Below, piece after piece: positions 1 to 7,775 of a stretch of DNA of 55,052 nt. A model generated the notes under the pieces. The model was not told the DNA's origin, did not search any database, and was given only the letters and a program-made list of their open reading frames with translations. This DNA is from Achromobacter sp. Marseille-Q4962 (lineage in GTDB: Bacteria; Pseudomonadota; Gammaproteobacteria; Burkholderiales; Burkholderiaceae_B), in NCBI RefSeq assembly GCF_943737005.1, contig NZ_CALSFU010000026.1:1-55052 (forward strand). The letters run 5' to 3'. The position numbers were made by a program, and so were the translations under genes. The first letter of the stretch is position 1; every line of letters begins with the position of its first letter.

Positions 1-45
1 GCGCAAACCGCGGGCGAGGGCGGGGCCGCCGCCGCGCGGCGGGGT

Positions 46-1068
46 TCAGCGGGCTGCCTGGGCCGCGGACGCCGCCTGCGCCGCCTGTGCCGTCTGCGCC
101 GGCGCGCTGGCGGCGGCCGGTTCGGCGGAAGCGCCGGCCGCCTGGGCCGTGCCGGCGGGCCCGTGCGGCGGGATGTCCATGATGAGTTCCACGCGGCGGT
201 TGGCTGCGCGGCCGGCCGCCGTATCGTTGCCGTCGATCGGCCGGGTGTCGGCGTAGCCCACTGCGCGCAGGCGCTGCGGCGCGATGCCGTCGCTCACCAG
301 TTCGCGCAGCACGCTGGTCGCCCGGCTGGCCGAGAGCTCCCAGTTGGAAGCGAACTGGCGCGTGAGGATGGGCACGTTGTCGCTGTGGCCTTCCACCGAC
401 ACCGGGTAGTCATTCTTTTCGAGTATGCGCGCCAGGCGCTTGATGAGGTCCAGGCCGGAGGGGCTGAGCGTGGCCTGTCCGGATGGAAACAGCAGCTCGT
501 TGCTGATGCGAAAGCTCACCGATTGCGCGTTGATGATGACGTCGACCGAATCGCCCAGGTCGGCCAGGCCCAGCGATTCCTTGGAGGGCGCTTTGAGCGC
601 AGGCGCGGGCGGGGCGACGACCGTGCCGTCCTGCGTGTCGGCTGCCGGCGCGGCCGCGGCCTCGTCCTGCCGCGGCCCGGGCTCGGGCAGGTGCGCCCAG
701 GCGGCCGGAATGCGGGGCGCGTCGAACCGGGCGTATTCGCCGTCATAGGCCGGCAGGCCGCGCGCGTCCACCGAGCCCACCAGGTCCAGCGTCTTGGACC
801 CGGCCTCGCGCCAGCCGCCGTGCAGGCGCACCACGGCCAGCATGACGACCAGCATGGCCAGCAGCAGGGTGATGAGATCGAGATAGCTGAGCAGCCAGTT
901 TTCGGAGTCCGGTTCGGCCGGCTCCTCGACGTGCCAGCGGGCCTGCCGGCTCTGCATCTGCTCGCGGTCCAGCCGCCAGCCCTTCTGCCGGGCGGCCTTC
1001 TGCGCGCGCAGCTGGGCCTGGCGGGCCTGTTCGATGCGCTCGGCCAGGGTGGGAGAAATCAGGCTCAT
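46..1068 (-). CDS. MotB-like / OmpA-family stator protein
   Basis: This 340-residue protein resembles MotB, the peptidoglycan-anchored half of ion-driven motor stators. A cytoplasmic segment of about 57 residues precedes one membrane helix around residues 58-80. That helix contains SYLDLITLLLAML, with Asp64 at the place of the ion-binding Asp of MotB. A Pro/Ala-rich linker follows, then an OmpA-like peptidoglycan-binding domain (about 200-310) with VEGHSDNVPI and NRRVEL, and an Ala/Gln-rich tail. The start at 1068 was chosen because its ATG overlaps the TGA of the upstream MotA-like gene, indicating translational coupling. No other flagellar or chemotaxis gene is in the window, so this may be an auxiliary stator (PomB or MotD type) rather than the main flagellar MotB. 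The family is clear; the role is inferred. Confidence 0.88.
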   Translation of the reverse strand: MSLISPTLAERIEQARQAQLRAQKAARQKGWRLDREQMQSRQARWHVEEPAEPDSENWLLSYLDLITLLLAMLVVMLAVVRLHGGWREAGSKTLDLVGSVDARGLPAYDGEYARFDAPRIPAAWAHLPEPGPRQDEAAAAPAADTQDGTVVAPPAPALKAPSKESLGLADLGDSVDVIINAQSVSFRISNELLFPSGQATLSPSGLDLIKRLARILEKNDYPVSVEGHSDNVPILTRQFASNWELSASRATSVLRELVSDGIAPQRLRAVGYADTRPIDGNDTAAGRAANRRVELIMDIPPHGPAGTAQAAGASAEPAAASAPAQTAQAAQAASAAQAAR

Positions 1069-1928
1069 TGGCGGGCGGCAGCGGGGCGGGCGACGGGAAC
1101 GGCGGCGGGCCGGGAGACGGCGGGCGCCTGGCGCGGCGCGGCCTGGGCCGCTTCGCCGCCGTCGTAGATTTCGTCTTCGACGTGCATGGCGAAGGAGTTC
1201 AGCGTTTCGCGCACCATGGCCGGGCCGCGCTTCTCGCACATCATGGCGATGCCCTGCAGCACCATGTTCATGGATTCCACCCGCTTGGCGGTGCGGCGCT
1301 CGAGCTTGACCGCGATGGGCTTGCAGACCAGGTTGGACACCAGGATGCCGTAGAAGGTGGTCATGAGGCCGATGGCGAGCTGCTGGCCGATGGTCTGCAT
1401 GCTGCCGTCGCCCAGCACCGCCATCATGTTCACCAGGCCCACCAGGGTGCCCAGCATGCCGAAGGCCGGCGCGAAGGTCGCCATCACGCGGAACATCTGC
1501 GCCTCGGCCTGTTCGCGCGCGCGCAGCCGCGCCACGCGCCATTGCAGCAGCTCGATGATCTGGTCCTCGGGCGTGTTGTCGATGATGAGCTGCACGCCCG
1601 TGCGCAGGAACGGGTTGGTGACCTTCTTGAGCGCTTGCTCCACCTTGTGCACGTCGGCGTTCATCCACAGCTGGGCCAGGGCGACCAGCTCGTCAATGTC
1701 GCGCTGCGGATCGTGGCGGTCGCGGCGGAACACGGTGCCCACCAGCCTGAACACCCGCAGCACCTCGGGCAGCGGATAGGCAATGAAGAGCGCGGCGCAG
1801 GTGCCGCCCAGCACGATGGCCAGCCCGGGCAGGTTGAAGTACAGGCCCGGATCGGTGGCGGACAGGGCCACCACGATGACCAGCGTGAAAAGGCCGACGG
1901 CGGCGCCGATGACGGTAGACGGATTCAT
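1065..1928 (-). CDS. MotA/PomA-like stator protein
   Basis: This 287-residue inner-membrane protein of the MotA/TolQ/ExbB family should form the ion channel together with the MotB-like protein that overlaps it by 4 nt. Two N-terminal membrane helices (about 5-25 and 32-52) are followed by a cytoplasmic loop with charged residues around 85-130. Two more helices follow (about 150-200), including FAPAFGMLGTLVGL with the Pro typical of MotA family channels. The C-terminus is an Ala/Pro/Arg-rich tail. The short loop, about 287-residue length and 'DPGLYFNLPGLAIVLGGT' region fit PomA/MotC-type proteins better than the classical enteric MotA, which is an inference. The coupled ion (H+ or Na+) cannot be told from the sequence. 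Confidence 0.88.
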   Translation of the reverse strand: MNPSTVIGAAVGLFTLVIVVALSATDPGLYFNLPGLAIVLGGTCAALFIAYPLPEVLRVFRLVGTVFRRDRHDPQRDIDELVALAQLWMNADVHKVEQALKKVTNPFLRTGVQLIIDNTPEDQIIELLQWRVARLRAREQAEAQMFRVMATFAPAFGMLGTLVGLVNMMAVLGDGSMQTIGQQLAIGLMTTFYGILVSNLVCKPIAVKLERRTAKRVESMNMVLQGIAMMCEKRGPAMVRETLNSFAMHVEDEIYDGGEAAQAAPRQAPAVSRPAAVPVARPAAARQ

Positions 1929-2103
1929 GGTTCGGATCGTGTGCGGGGCAGTCCCGGGACGGGAGGGCGCGAGCGTGCGCAGCGCCGGGTTCGAGGCATT
2001 CTAGCCAGCGCGGCGCCCGCTCAATCCGAAGGAAAACGGGGCAAAAAAGGCGGTAAGCGGTCGCTTGGGCCGCCGCGGAAAAAAGGGACGCTTTCCAGCG
2101 CTA

Positions 2104-2419
2104 CCAGAGCCCGCCGGGGGGAGCCATTCTTCGCGGGTGATTTCCCGGATCTCCGCTTCGCCTTCGCCGCATACGCAGCCGCGCGTGACGCGCCCGGCCA
2201 GCCGCATGCCGCCGGGCGCCGACACGCGCCGCGACGCGAGGTTGGCGGCATGCCTGGGCGCGCGCCGTCGGCGGGCTGGGGCCAGGACACCGCGTCGGCC
2301 GGGTGGCGCACCACCTACCATTGAGGGAAGATGCGCTGGATGGCGGGCGCGTCGGAGGCGGCCAGCGGCAGCCGGACGAGCCGCGCGGTGCGCAGCTCGG
2401 GAAGCGGCGGGACAGGCAA
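2104..2419 (-). pseudogene. Decayed GNAT N-acetyltransferase
   Basis: The 583-bp gap between the stator genes and the NYN gene holds no intact gene, but its minus strand reads like a broken GNAT acetyltransferase. From about 2416 one frame gives ELRTARLVRLPLAASDAPAI, the usual N-terminus of RimJ/RimL-type enzymes. It then meets an in-frame TAG at 2317-2315 and continues as VVRHPADAVSWP. A second frame, from about 2246, gives ANLASRRV, GGMRLAGRVTR and EAEIREITREEWL, the usual C-terminus of the same family. The central 60-70 residues, including the acetyl-CoA motif, are missing. The stop, the frame change and the deletion together mark a relic. The ends are approximate. Confidence 0.7.
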
Positions 2420-2511
2420 GGCGGGGAAAAAGCGGCCTGGAAAGGGACTTGTATATCATGTCCGCCATCCTGCGGCGCGCGCCATGCTGCGCCGCGACAC
2501 CGGAGAATGGA

Positions 2512-3981
2512 ATGAATGCAGCCAACGAAAACGTCAGCATGGCGCTTTTTTGCGACTTCGAGAACGTGGCGCTGGGCGTGCGCGACACCAAGTACCAGAA
2601 GTTCGACATCCGGCCCGTGCTGGAGCGGCTGCTGCTCAAGGGCAGCATCGTGGTCAAGAAAGCCTATTGCGACTGGGAGCGCTACAAGGAATTCAAGGCG
2701 CCCATGCACGAGGCCAATTTCGAGCTGATCGAAATCCCGCACGTGCGCCAGTCGGGCAAGAACTCGGCCGACATCCGGCTGGTGGTCGATGCGCTGGACC
2801 TCTGCTACACCAAGTCGCACGTCAACACCTTCGTCATCATCAGCGGCGACTCGGACTTTTCGCCGCTGGTTTCCAAGCTGCGCGAGAACGACAAGAAAGT
2901 CATCGGCGTGGGCGTCAAACAGTCCACCTCGGACCTGCTCATCGCCAATTGCGACGAGTTCATCTTCTACGACGACCTGGCGCGCGAAACGCGCCGCGCC
3001 GCCGATGCGCGGCGCGACAGCCGGGCGGCCGGCGGCGCGCAGCGGCGCACGCCCGACGAGGAGCGCCGCCGCAAGGAAGAAATGGAAGCCCGCCGCAGCC
3101 AGGCCGTGGACATGGTGGTGGAGACGCTGGACGATCTGCTGGCCGAGCGCGGCGAAAACGGCAAGATCTGGGCCTCGGCCCTGAAGGACGCGCTCAAGCG
3201 CCGGCGTCCGGATTTCAACGAGTCGTACTACGGCTTCCGCGCTTTCGGCAACCTGCTCGAAGAAGCCCAGTCGCGCGGGCTGCTGGAAGTAGGCCGCGAA
3301 GAAAAGTCGGGCACCTACGTATGGCGCGACGCCGCGTCGGCTATCGAGGCGCGCCCGGTCCATGGCCAGCCAGACCCGGCTCCGGCCATGGTTCCGGCTG
3401 CGGTTTCGCAGGCGGAACCCCAGGACGCGGGCAGGCATGCCGAGGCGGGCCGGTCCGGACGCCGCGGCCGGGGCGAGCGCAGAAAATCCGCCGGCGACCG
3501 GGAATCGGCGCCGCGTGATGCGTCCCGGGCCGCCGACGGCGCGCCGGGCGGCCTGGAGCGGGAGCCTGCGGGCCGGGAAGCGACGGGCCGGGATGTGGGG
3601 CAGGGCGCGGGTCACGATGTGGGCCATGCGGCAACGGGCTCCGGTGCGGGCCACGATGCGCCGCCCGCCGCGCCCGCGGCCGGCCCGGCGCAAAGCGCCG
3701 AGCCCGCGCCGGCGGAGGCGGCCGAGCCAGCCCGCAAGAAGAGCGCCCGCAAGACGCCGGCCAGAACGGCCAGGAAAACCGCGCGCACCGCCGCGCAGCC
3801 CCCCGCCGCCGAAACCGCAGCCCCAGCCGCGGAAGCGCCCGCCGAGGCCCCGGCCGCCGCCGGACAGACCGAATTCCAGCCTCAACCCCAGCCCGAAACC
3901 GCCGCCGGCAAACCCGCCCGCAAGCGCGCCGCCGGCGGACGCCGCCCACGCAAATCGGCATCGTCCGAGGAGGGGGCATGA
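2512..3981 (+). CDS. NYN domain / LOTUS (OST-HTH) domain protein
   Basis: The protein has 489 residues. Residues about 8-150 form a NYN/LabA-like (DUF88) PIN-fold domain. Its acidic residues lie in FCDFENVALG, NSADIRLVVDALDL and ISGDSDFSPLV, the metal-binding pattern of these putative ribonucleases. Residues about 195-265 (SQAVDMVVETLDDLL to GTYVWRD) match the LOTUS/OST-HTH fold, which binds RNA. The rest is a low-complexity Ala/Pro/Lys/Arg-rich tail, probably disordered and nucleic-acid binding. The start at 2512 was chosen because GGAG lies just upstream and homology begins there; an in-frame ATG at 2458 would add 18 residues with no family likeness. The stop codon overlaps the first unit of the 60-bp repeat array. 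RNA processing or decay is inferred; the substrate is unknown. Confidence 0.85.
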   Translation: MNAANENVSMALFCDFENVALGVRDTKYQKFDIRPVLERLLLKGSIVVKKAYCDWERYKEFKAPMHEANFELIEIPHVRQSGKNSADIRLVVDALDLCYTKSHVNTFVIISGDSDFSPLVSKLRENDKKVIGVGVKQSTSDLLIANCDEFIFYDDLARETRRAADARRDSRAAGGAQRRTPDEERRRKEEMEARRSQAVDMVVETLDDLLAERGENGKIWASALKDALKRRRPDFNESYYGFRAFGNLLEEAQSRGLLEVGREEKSGTYVWRDAASAIEARPVHGQPDPAPAMVPAAVSQAEPQDAGRHAEAGRSGRRGRGERRKSAGDRESAPRDASRAADGAPGGLEREPAGREATGRDVGQGAGHDVGHAATGSGAGHDAPPAAPAAGPAQSAEPAPAEAAEPARKKSARKTPARTARKTARTAAQPPAAETAAPAAEAPAEAPAAAGQTEFQPQPQPETAAGKPARKRAAGGRRPRKSASSEEGA

Positions 3982-4176
3982 GCCCGCCGGGCCGCCCCAA
4001 GGGCGAATACCGGAGCGCGCAGCGCGAAGGCGGCCCGATGAGCCCGCCGGGCCGCCCCAAGGGCGAATACCGGAGCGCGCAGCGCGAAGGCGGCCCGATG
4101 AGCCCGCCGGGCCGCCCCAAGGGCGAATGCCGGAGTGCGCAGCACGAAGGCGGCCCGATGCTCCCGCCGGGCCGTC
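3978..4176. repeat. 60-bp tandem repeat array, 3.3 units
   Basis: Units begin at 3978, 4038 and 4098, with a partial unit at 4158. Units 1 and 2 are identical, unit 3 has three substitutions and unit 4 decays after about 17 bp. Each unit carries the 9-bp arms CGGGCCGCC and GGCGGCCCG in inverted orientation, 32 nt apart, so each could fold as a hairpin. The array fills the space between two convergent genes: its first ATG overlaps the stop of the NYN gene, and it ends at the stop of the AraC gene. It reads through as a 20-residue repeat (MSPPGRPKGEYRSAQREGGP), a translation I recall as common in Bordetella-like genomes. It is probably an intergenic repeat element rather than a real protein. 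Confidence 0.9.
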
Positions 4177-4177
4177 C

Positions 4178-4999
4178 TCACCCCCTCACGGCCAGGCTGG
4201 CATAGCGCCCCGGCGTGAGGCCGGTTTCCCGCCTGAACATGGCGATGAAGGCGCTGATGTTGTCGTACCCGAGGTCCAGAGCCACGGCCGTGACGCTGTG
4301 GCCGGCCGCCAGCCGCTCGCGGGCCTGCATCAGGCGGGCGCGCTGCCGCCACGCGCCCAGCGTCATGCCGGTTTCCGCCTGGAAGCGCCGCGCCAGCGTG
4401 CGCGGCGCCATGGCTGCCCGAGCCGCCCATTCGGCAAGGCTGCGGGTATCGGCGGGATGGCTGGAAATCTCCAGCGCCACCCGCTGCAGCCGCGGATCGC
4501 GCGGCAAGGCGAGCCCTCCCTCCGTGTGAGCGGCTCCCCGTATCTCGTCCCGGATCACCTCCACCACGCGGCGCTGCCGCGCATCGAGCACGGGCGCGTC
4601 CCAGCTCGCCGCGCGATGGACGGCGGCCAGCAGCAGGGAGGAGGCCGCCAGGGCGCAGGGAGCCTCGGGCAGCCCCGCGCAGGCCGCCGGGCTCAGGTAG
4701 ACGCTGTAGCCCTCGAACGGCCCATGCGAGCGCATGCCATGCGGGCAATCCGGCGGTATCCACACTGCTTCGGCGGGCGAAGACACCCATTGCCGCTGGC
4801 CGGCGTACATCGTGAGCAGCCCGCGTTCCACCCCCAGCAACTGGCCGCGCGCGTGCCGGTGCATGGCCGTGTCGCGCCGTGCCGACTGCAGCCGGCGCAC
4901 CGCAAACGCGCCGGGGCCGCCGCGCGACCCCGCCCGCCGGGGATCGACCAGCGGAAGCGGCGCTTCGGAATCTGGCTGTTTCACGATATCGATAGGCAT
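4178..4999 (-). CDS. AraC-family transcriptional regulator
   Basis: This 273-residue regulator has an N-terminal cupin sensor (about 35-120) with the MHRHARGQLL and PPDCPHGM segments typical of AraC regulators such as NimR/YeaM. A C-terminal double helix-turn-helix DNA-binding domain follows (about 175-270), containing LAEWAARAAMAPRTLARRF and VTAVALDLGYDNISAFIAMF, and ends in the usual GLTPGRY. It is transcribed away from the small gene at 5068, with about 68 bp between the two starts for a shared control region. NimR-type regulators usually sit beside an MFS exporter; none is adjacent here, so the target is unknown. Its 3' end touches the 60-bp repeat array. Confidence 0.88.
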   Translation of the reverse strand: MPIDIVKQPDSEAPLPLVDPRRAGSRGGPGAFAVRRLQSARRDTAMHRHARGQLLGVERGLLTMYAGQRQWVSSPAEAVWIPPDCPHGMRSHGPFEGYSVYLSPAACAGLPEAPCALAASSLLLAAVHRAASWDAPVLDARQRRVVEVIRDEIRGAAHTEGGLALPRDPRLQRVALEISSHPADTRSLAEWAARAAMAPRTLARRFQAETGMTLGAWRQRARLMQARERLAAGHSVTAVALDLGYDNISAFIAMFRRETGLTPGRYASLAVRG

Positions 5000-5067
5000 G
5001 AATGCGGCATAAAGGCCACGAAAACGCCGTTATCGTAAAGCCTTTCCCACTCTCGGCGGAGCAAACC

Positions 5068-5325
5068 ATGCAGGCCAGCGACATTCTTCCCGACGACCGC
5101 AACCAGATCGAGATCGGCGGCGTTGCCGTGCGCAAGGGCACGGTGGGCGCGTTTCTCGCCAATGCGCGCACCGCCTGCGACGCGCATGCGTCCAGGCCGG
5201 CGCGCGAGCAGGCGCGGCGCGACATCCTGCGGGCCCTGCCGGCCCTGCGCGCCCTGGGCCTGTTCGAGGTGATGCAGGTGCGCGACCCGGCGCTGCGCGA
5301 GTGGCTGGAACGCGCCGGCGGTTAA
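5068..5325 (+). CDS. Conserved hypothetical small protein
   Basis: This is an 85-residue soluble protein beginning MQASDILPDDRNQIEIGGVA. The central stretch is rich in Ala, Arg and Asp and the C-terminus is helical (FEVMQVRDPALREWLERAGG). The start at 5068 was preferred over an in-frame upstream ATG at 5002 because the extra residues (MRHKGHENAVIV) look non-coding and would lie inside the AraC promoter region. I do not recognise the family. It stands divergently from the AraC gene and 33 bp upstream of the DUF523 gene, so it may be the AraC target or may be co-transcribed with the DUF523 gene. Confidence 0.6.
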   Translation: MQASDILPDDRNQIEIGGVAVRKGTVGAFLANARTACDAHASRPAREQARRDILRALPALRALGLFEVMQVRDPALREWLERAGG

Positions 5326-5358
5326 CATGGCGGCCTTCGCCGCGCGCTTTGCCTGTCC

Positions 5359-5865
5359 ATGTTCCACGTGCTCGTCAGCTCCTGTCTGCTCGGCAACCCT
5401 GTCCGCTACGACGGACGGGGCGCCGCGCGCGTCCATCCCGTTCTCGCCGAATGGCGCGCGCAGGGACGCGTGGTGGCGCTCTGTCCGGAAATGGCCGGCG
5501 GGCTGCCCGTGCCGCGTCCGCCGGCGGAAATCGAGCCGGGCGCAGACGCGCGCGCCGTGCTGGAAGGGCGGGCCCGCGTGCTCACCCTCGACGGCGGCGA
5601 CGCCGGCCCGGCCTTCGTGCGCGGCGCTCGGGCCGCGCTGCAGGCCGCCCGCGAACGGGACATCCGCATCGCCGTCCTGAAAGAAGGCAGCCCTTCGTGC
5701 GGCAGCGGCTACGTGTATGACGGCACCCATACGGGCGCGCGCCAGCCCGGCGCAGGGGTCACGGCCTGGCTGCTGCGCCAGGCCGGGCTGCGGGTCTTCA
5801 GCGAACACGAGTGGGAATCGGCGCAAACCTGCCTGCGCGAGCTGGAGGCCGGTTTGCTGGGGTGA
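5359..5865 (+). CDS. DUF523 family protein (TudS-like)
   Basis: This 168-residue protein belongs to the DUF523/YbbK family, some members of which (TudS) are [4Fe-4S]-dependent thiouracil desulfidases. Three conserved cysteines that ligate the cluster in TudS are visible: SSCLLG (Cys9), ALCPE (about Cys43) and EGSPSCGSGY (about Cys114). The rest of the family pattern is also present, with VRYDGRG near the start and RQPGAGVTAWLLRQAGLRVFSE near the end. The length is normal. Whether it acts on thiouracil, on thiolated tRNA bases or on something else cannot be read from the sequence. Confidence 0.87.
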   Translation: MFHVLVSSCLLGNPVRYDGRGAARVHPVLAEWRAQGRVVALCPEMAGGLPVPRPPAEIEPGADARAVLEGRARVLTLDGGDAGPAFVRGARAALQAARERDIRIAVLKEGSPSCGSGYVYDGTHTGARQPGAGVTAWLLRQAGLRVFSEHEWESAQTCLRELEAGLLG

Positions 5866-5895
5866 GCGCTTGCGGGAATATCGGCTTGCGTTCGG

Positions 5896-6867
5896 CTATT
5901 CGGCGCGGATGTTGGCCTGCCGCACGATCTTGCCGTTGTCGGCGTATTCCTTGCGGATCTGGGCCTCGAACTGGGCGATGGTGCCGGTGGACATGATGTT
6001 CAGCGCGCTGGCGAGCGGTTTTTCGATCTCGGGCATGGCCGCGATCTTGTTGATGAGCGCGTTCATGCGCTGGCGGAAGGCGGGCGTGCTGCCGCCTGGG
6101 GCAAAAAAGCCGAAGGTGGACGTCATGTTGGCCATGGGATAGCCCAGCTCGGCCAGGGTGGGCGCGTCGGGATGGCCGGGCAGGCGGGCGGGAGAGCCCA
6201 CGGCCAGCAGCTTGAGCTTGCCCTCGGCGATCAGGGCGTTGACCGGGCCCGAGGCATTGACCAGCATCAGAGAGAACTGGCCGCCCAGCGCGTCGGGCAC
6301 CATCTGGGCCATGCCTTTGTAGGGCACGTGGGTGATGCGCACGCCGGCCTGGTTGTTGATCTGCTCCAGCATGAGGTGGCCCAGGGAGCCGACGCCCGCC
6401 GTCGCAAGCGACAACCCGCCCGGGTCGGCCTTGGCCTGCGACAGCAAGTCCTGGAAGGTGGAGCCCTGGAAGCGCGGCCCGCCCACCAGGTAGACCGGCG
6501 AATACATGACGGACGCCACGGGCGCCAGATCCTTGAGCGGGTCGTACAGGGTTTTCATGACGTGCGGCGACAGCGTGACCGGGCTGACCGCGCTGAAGGC
6601 CAGCGTATCGTCGCCGCCCGCGCGGGCGACCGCGTTCATGCCTATCATGCCGCCGGCGCCGCCGCGGTTCTCGACGACCACGGGCCGCCCGAGCTCTTGC
6701 GACATTTTCTCGGCGAAGGCGCGTGCGGTGTTGTCGACGATGCCTCCGGCGCCGTAGGGCACGACGATGGTCATGGCCCTGGCGTCGGCGACGCCCTGGG
6801 CCTGCGCGTTGAATGCCAGCATCGCGCCCAGCGCGCATGCCATGGCGATCCGCTTGAATCCGGACAT
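5896..6867 (-). CDS. Bug-family (TctC) periplasmic solute-binding protein
   Basis: The protein has 323 residues, with a signal peptide (about 1-24, ending FNAQAQG). The mature part is typical of Bug receptors: TIVVPYGAGGIVDNTARAFA, then PVVVENRGGAGG, HVPYKGMAQ and a C-terminal helical part. Bug proteins bind small carboxylates in the periplasm and are greatly expanded in Bordetella relatives. Most are orphans, as here: no TctA or TctB membrane subunits are nearby. The ligand cannot be predicted. A Shine-Dalgarno-like GGGGAAAAC precedes the start at 6867. Confidence 0.92.
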   Translation of the reverse strand: MSGFKRIAMACALGAMLAFNAQAQGVADARAMTIVVPYGAGGIVDNTARAFAEKMSQELGRPVVVENRGGAGGMIGMNAVARAGGDDTLAFSAVSPVTLSPHVMKTLYDPLKDLAPVASVMYSPVYLVGGPRFQGSTFQDLLSQAKADPGGLSLATAGVGSLGHLMLEQINNQAGVRITHVPYKGMAQMVPDALGGQFSLMLVNASGPVNALIAEGKLKLLAVGSPARLPGHPDAPTLAELGYPMANMTSTFGFFAPGGSTPAFRQRMNALINKIAAMPEIEKPLASALNIMSTGTIAQFEAQIRKEYADNGKIVRQANIRAE

Positions 6868-7003
6868 GTTTTCCCCTGTGATGGCGGCGGGCGCCGCAAT
6901 GGCGCGCGCCGGGTTGCGGCGGCCGGTGCGGCGCGCCGGCTGGCAGTATGCGCAAAGGGAAGCGCGCGGGCAATCGGCAGCGGAGCCCGCGCGCCAGGAA
7001 GGC

Positions 7004-7522
7004 TTATCTGGCCCGGTAGCCGCGGCTCGTCATGCACGAGTCCAGGGCGCGGTTGTAGCTGTCGACCATGACCTGGGTAGTCCATTGGGAGATCGTGGCC
7101 GGATCGTAGCCGCTCTGGTTCACCGCCCAGCGCTGGCAGTCGGTTTCGGCGCGCGCCTGCGCCGTGTCCGCCGGCTTGGCCGGCTCGTACTGCACCGGCG
7201 CATACTGGGGCTGGGGTTCGACGTAGGCCACGGCCGGCGGCGCGGCGTAGACGGGTGGGCTGGTGTAGGCCACGCCGGGGGCATAGACGCCGGTCTGGAC
7301 GTAGGTCGGGCCGGAGTTGGCCGCCAGCAGCAGCCCGGCCGCGGCCAGTCCGAAGACGCCGGCCACCCACCAGCCGTCCGAGCCGCCGCCGTGGTGATGG
7401 TGCGACGAGCCGCCGTGCCAGCCATGGCCGCCGTGCCATCCGTAGCCGCCCGCATAGGCGGGAGAACCTGCCATGGCCAGCGCCAGCGCGACGCTGGCGG
7501 CTCGGCCTGAAAACCGCTTCAT
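7004..7522 (-). CDS. Exported Gly/His-rich protein of unknown function
   Basis: This 172-residue protein has a signal peptide (1-24, ending GSPAYAGG). It is followed by a Gly/His/Trp-rich stretch (YGWHGGHGWHGG and SSHHHHGGGSDGWW) and a hydrophobic helix (about 51-68) that probably anchors it in a membrane. A Pro/Tyr-rich linker and a short C-terminal domain follow, with two cysteines (ETDCQRWAVN and ALDSCMTSRGY) that could form a disulfide. The His cluster could bind metal, which is only a suggestion. GGAG lies 9 nt upstream of the ATG. The gene stands alone, divergent from the TetR gene, with the long inverted repeat between them. Confidence 0.72.
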   Translation of the reverse strand: MKRFSGRAASVALALAMAGSPAYAGGYGWHGGHGWHGGSSHHHHGGGSDGWWVAGVFGLAAAGLLLAANSGPTYVQTGVYAPGVAYTSPPVYAAPPAVAYVEPQPQYAPVQYEPAKPADTAQARAETDCQRWAVNQSGYDPATISQWTTQVMVDSYNRALDSCMTSRGYRAR

Positions 7523-7596
7523 GATGCTTGCTCCTGATGAATCCGCCCCGGCCCCGGGGGCCCGGCGGACCCCTTTACTTTACTGCTTTGGCGGCG

Positions 7597-7665
7597 CCGT
7601 GGCGGGCCGGGCCGCGCCGGGTATTTCAGAAGGTTTCAGACCGGCGCGGTCCCGGCCCGCCACGG
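7597..7665. repeat. Long intergenic inverted repeat
   Basis: A 24-nt left arm (7597-7620) and a 25-nt right arm (7641-7665) are reverse complements except for one extra base. They are separated by a 20-nt loop that holds TTTCAGA twice (7624-7630 and 7634-7640). The stem would be almost entirely G-C and very stable. It lies between two divergent genes, not after a stop codon, so a plain terminator is not the obvious explanation. It could be a structured 5' leader for either gene, a dispersed repeat unit, or a small RNA. Confidence 0.8.
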
Positions 7666-7752
7666 GCGGCGCTTGCTTAGCATGCCAGGAAAAACATACA
7701 ACGCGGTCCGCCATATGACGGCACAAGTCATTGAAATTACTGGTGGAAATGA

Positions 7753-7774
7753 GCAGGAAAGGGTATTTTCCTGC
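7753..7774. promoter_or_regulatory. Candidate TetR operator (8-bp perfect inverted repeat)
   Basis: GCAGGAAA (7753-7760), a 6-nt spacer and TTTCCTGC (7767-7774) form a perfect inverted repeat directly before the ATG at 7776. Its size and symmetry fit a TetR dimer site, suggesting autoregulation. Its position also favours the start at 7776 over those at 7731 or 7749. Confidence 0.6.
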
Positions 7775-7775
7775 G

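Noticed and set aside
3978..4176. The repeat array as a CRISPR.
   Set aside because: Units are directly adjacent with no unique spacers, and no cas gene is present.
3978..4205. A 75-codon open frame in the 60-bp repeat array, starting over the NYN stop.
   Set aside because: It consists only of the repeat unit and ends in the complement of the AraC gene's end. No ribosome site or independent coding signal is visible, so it is listed as a repeat.
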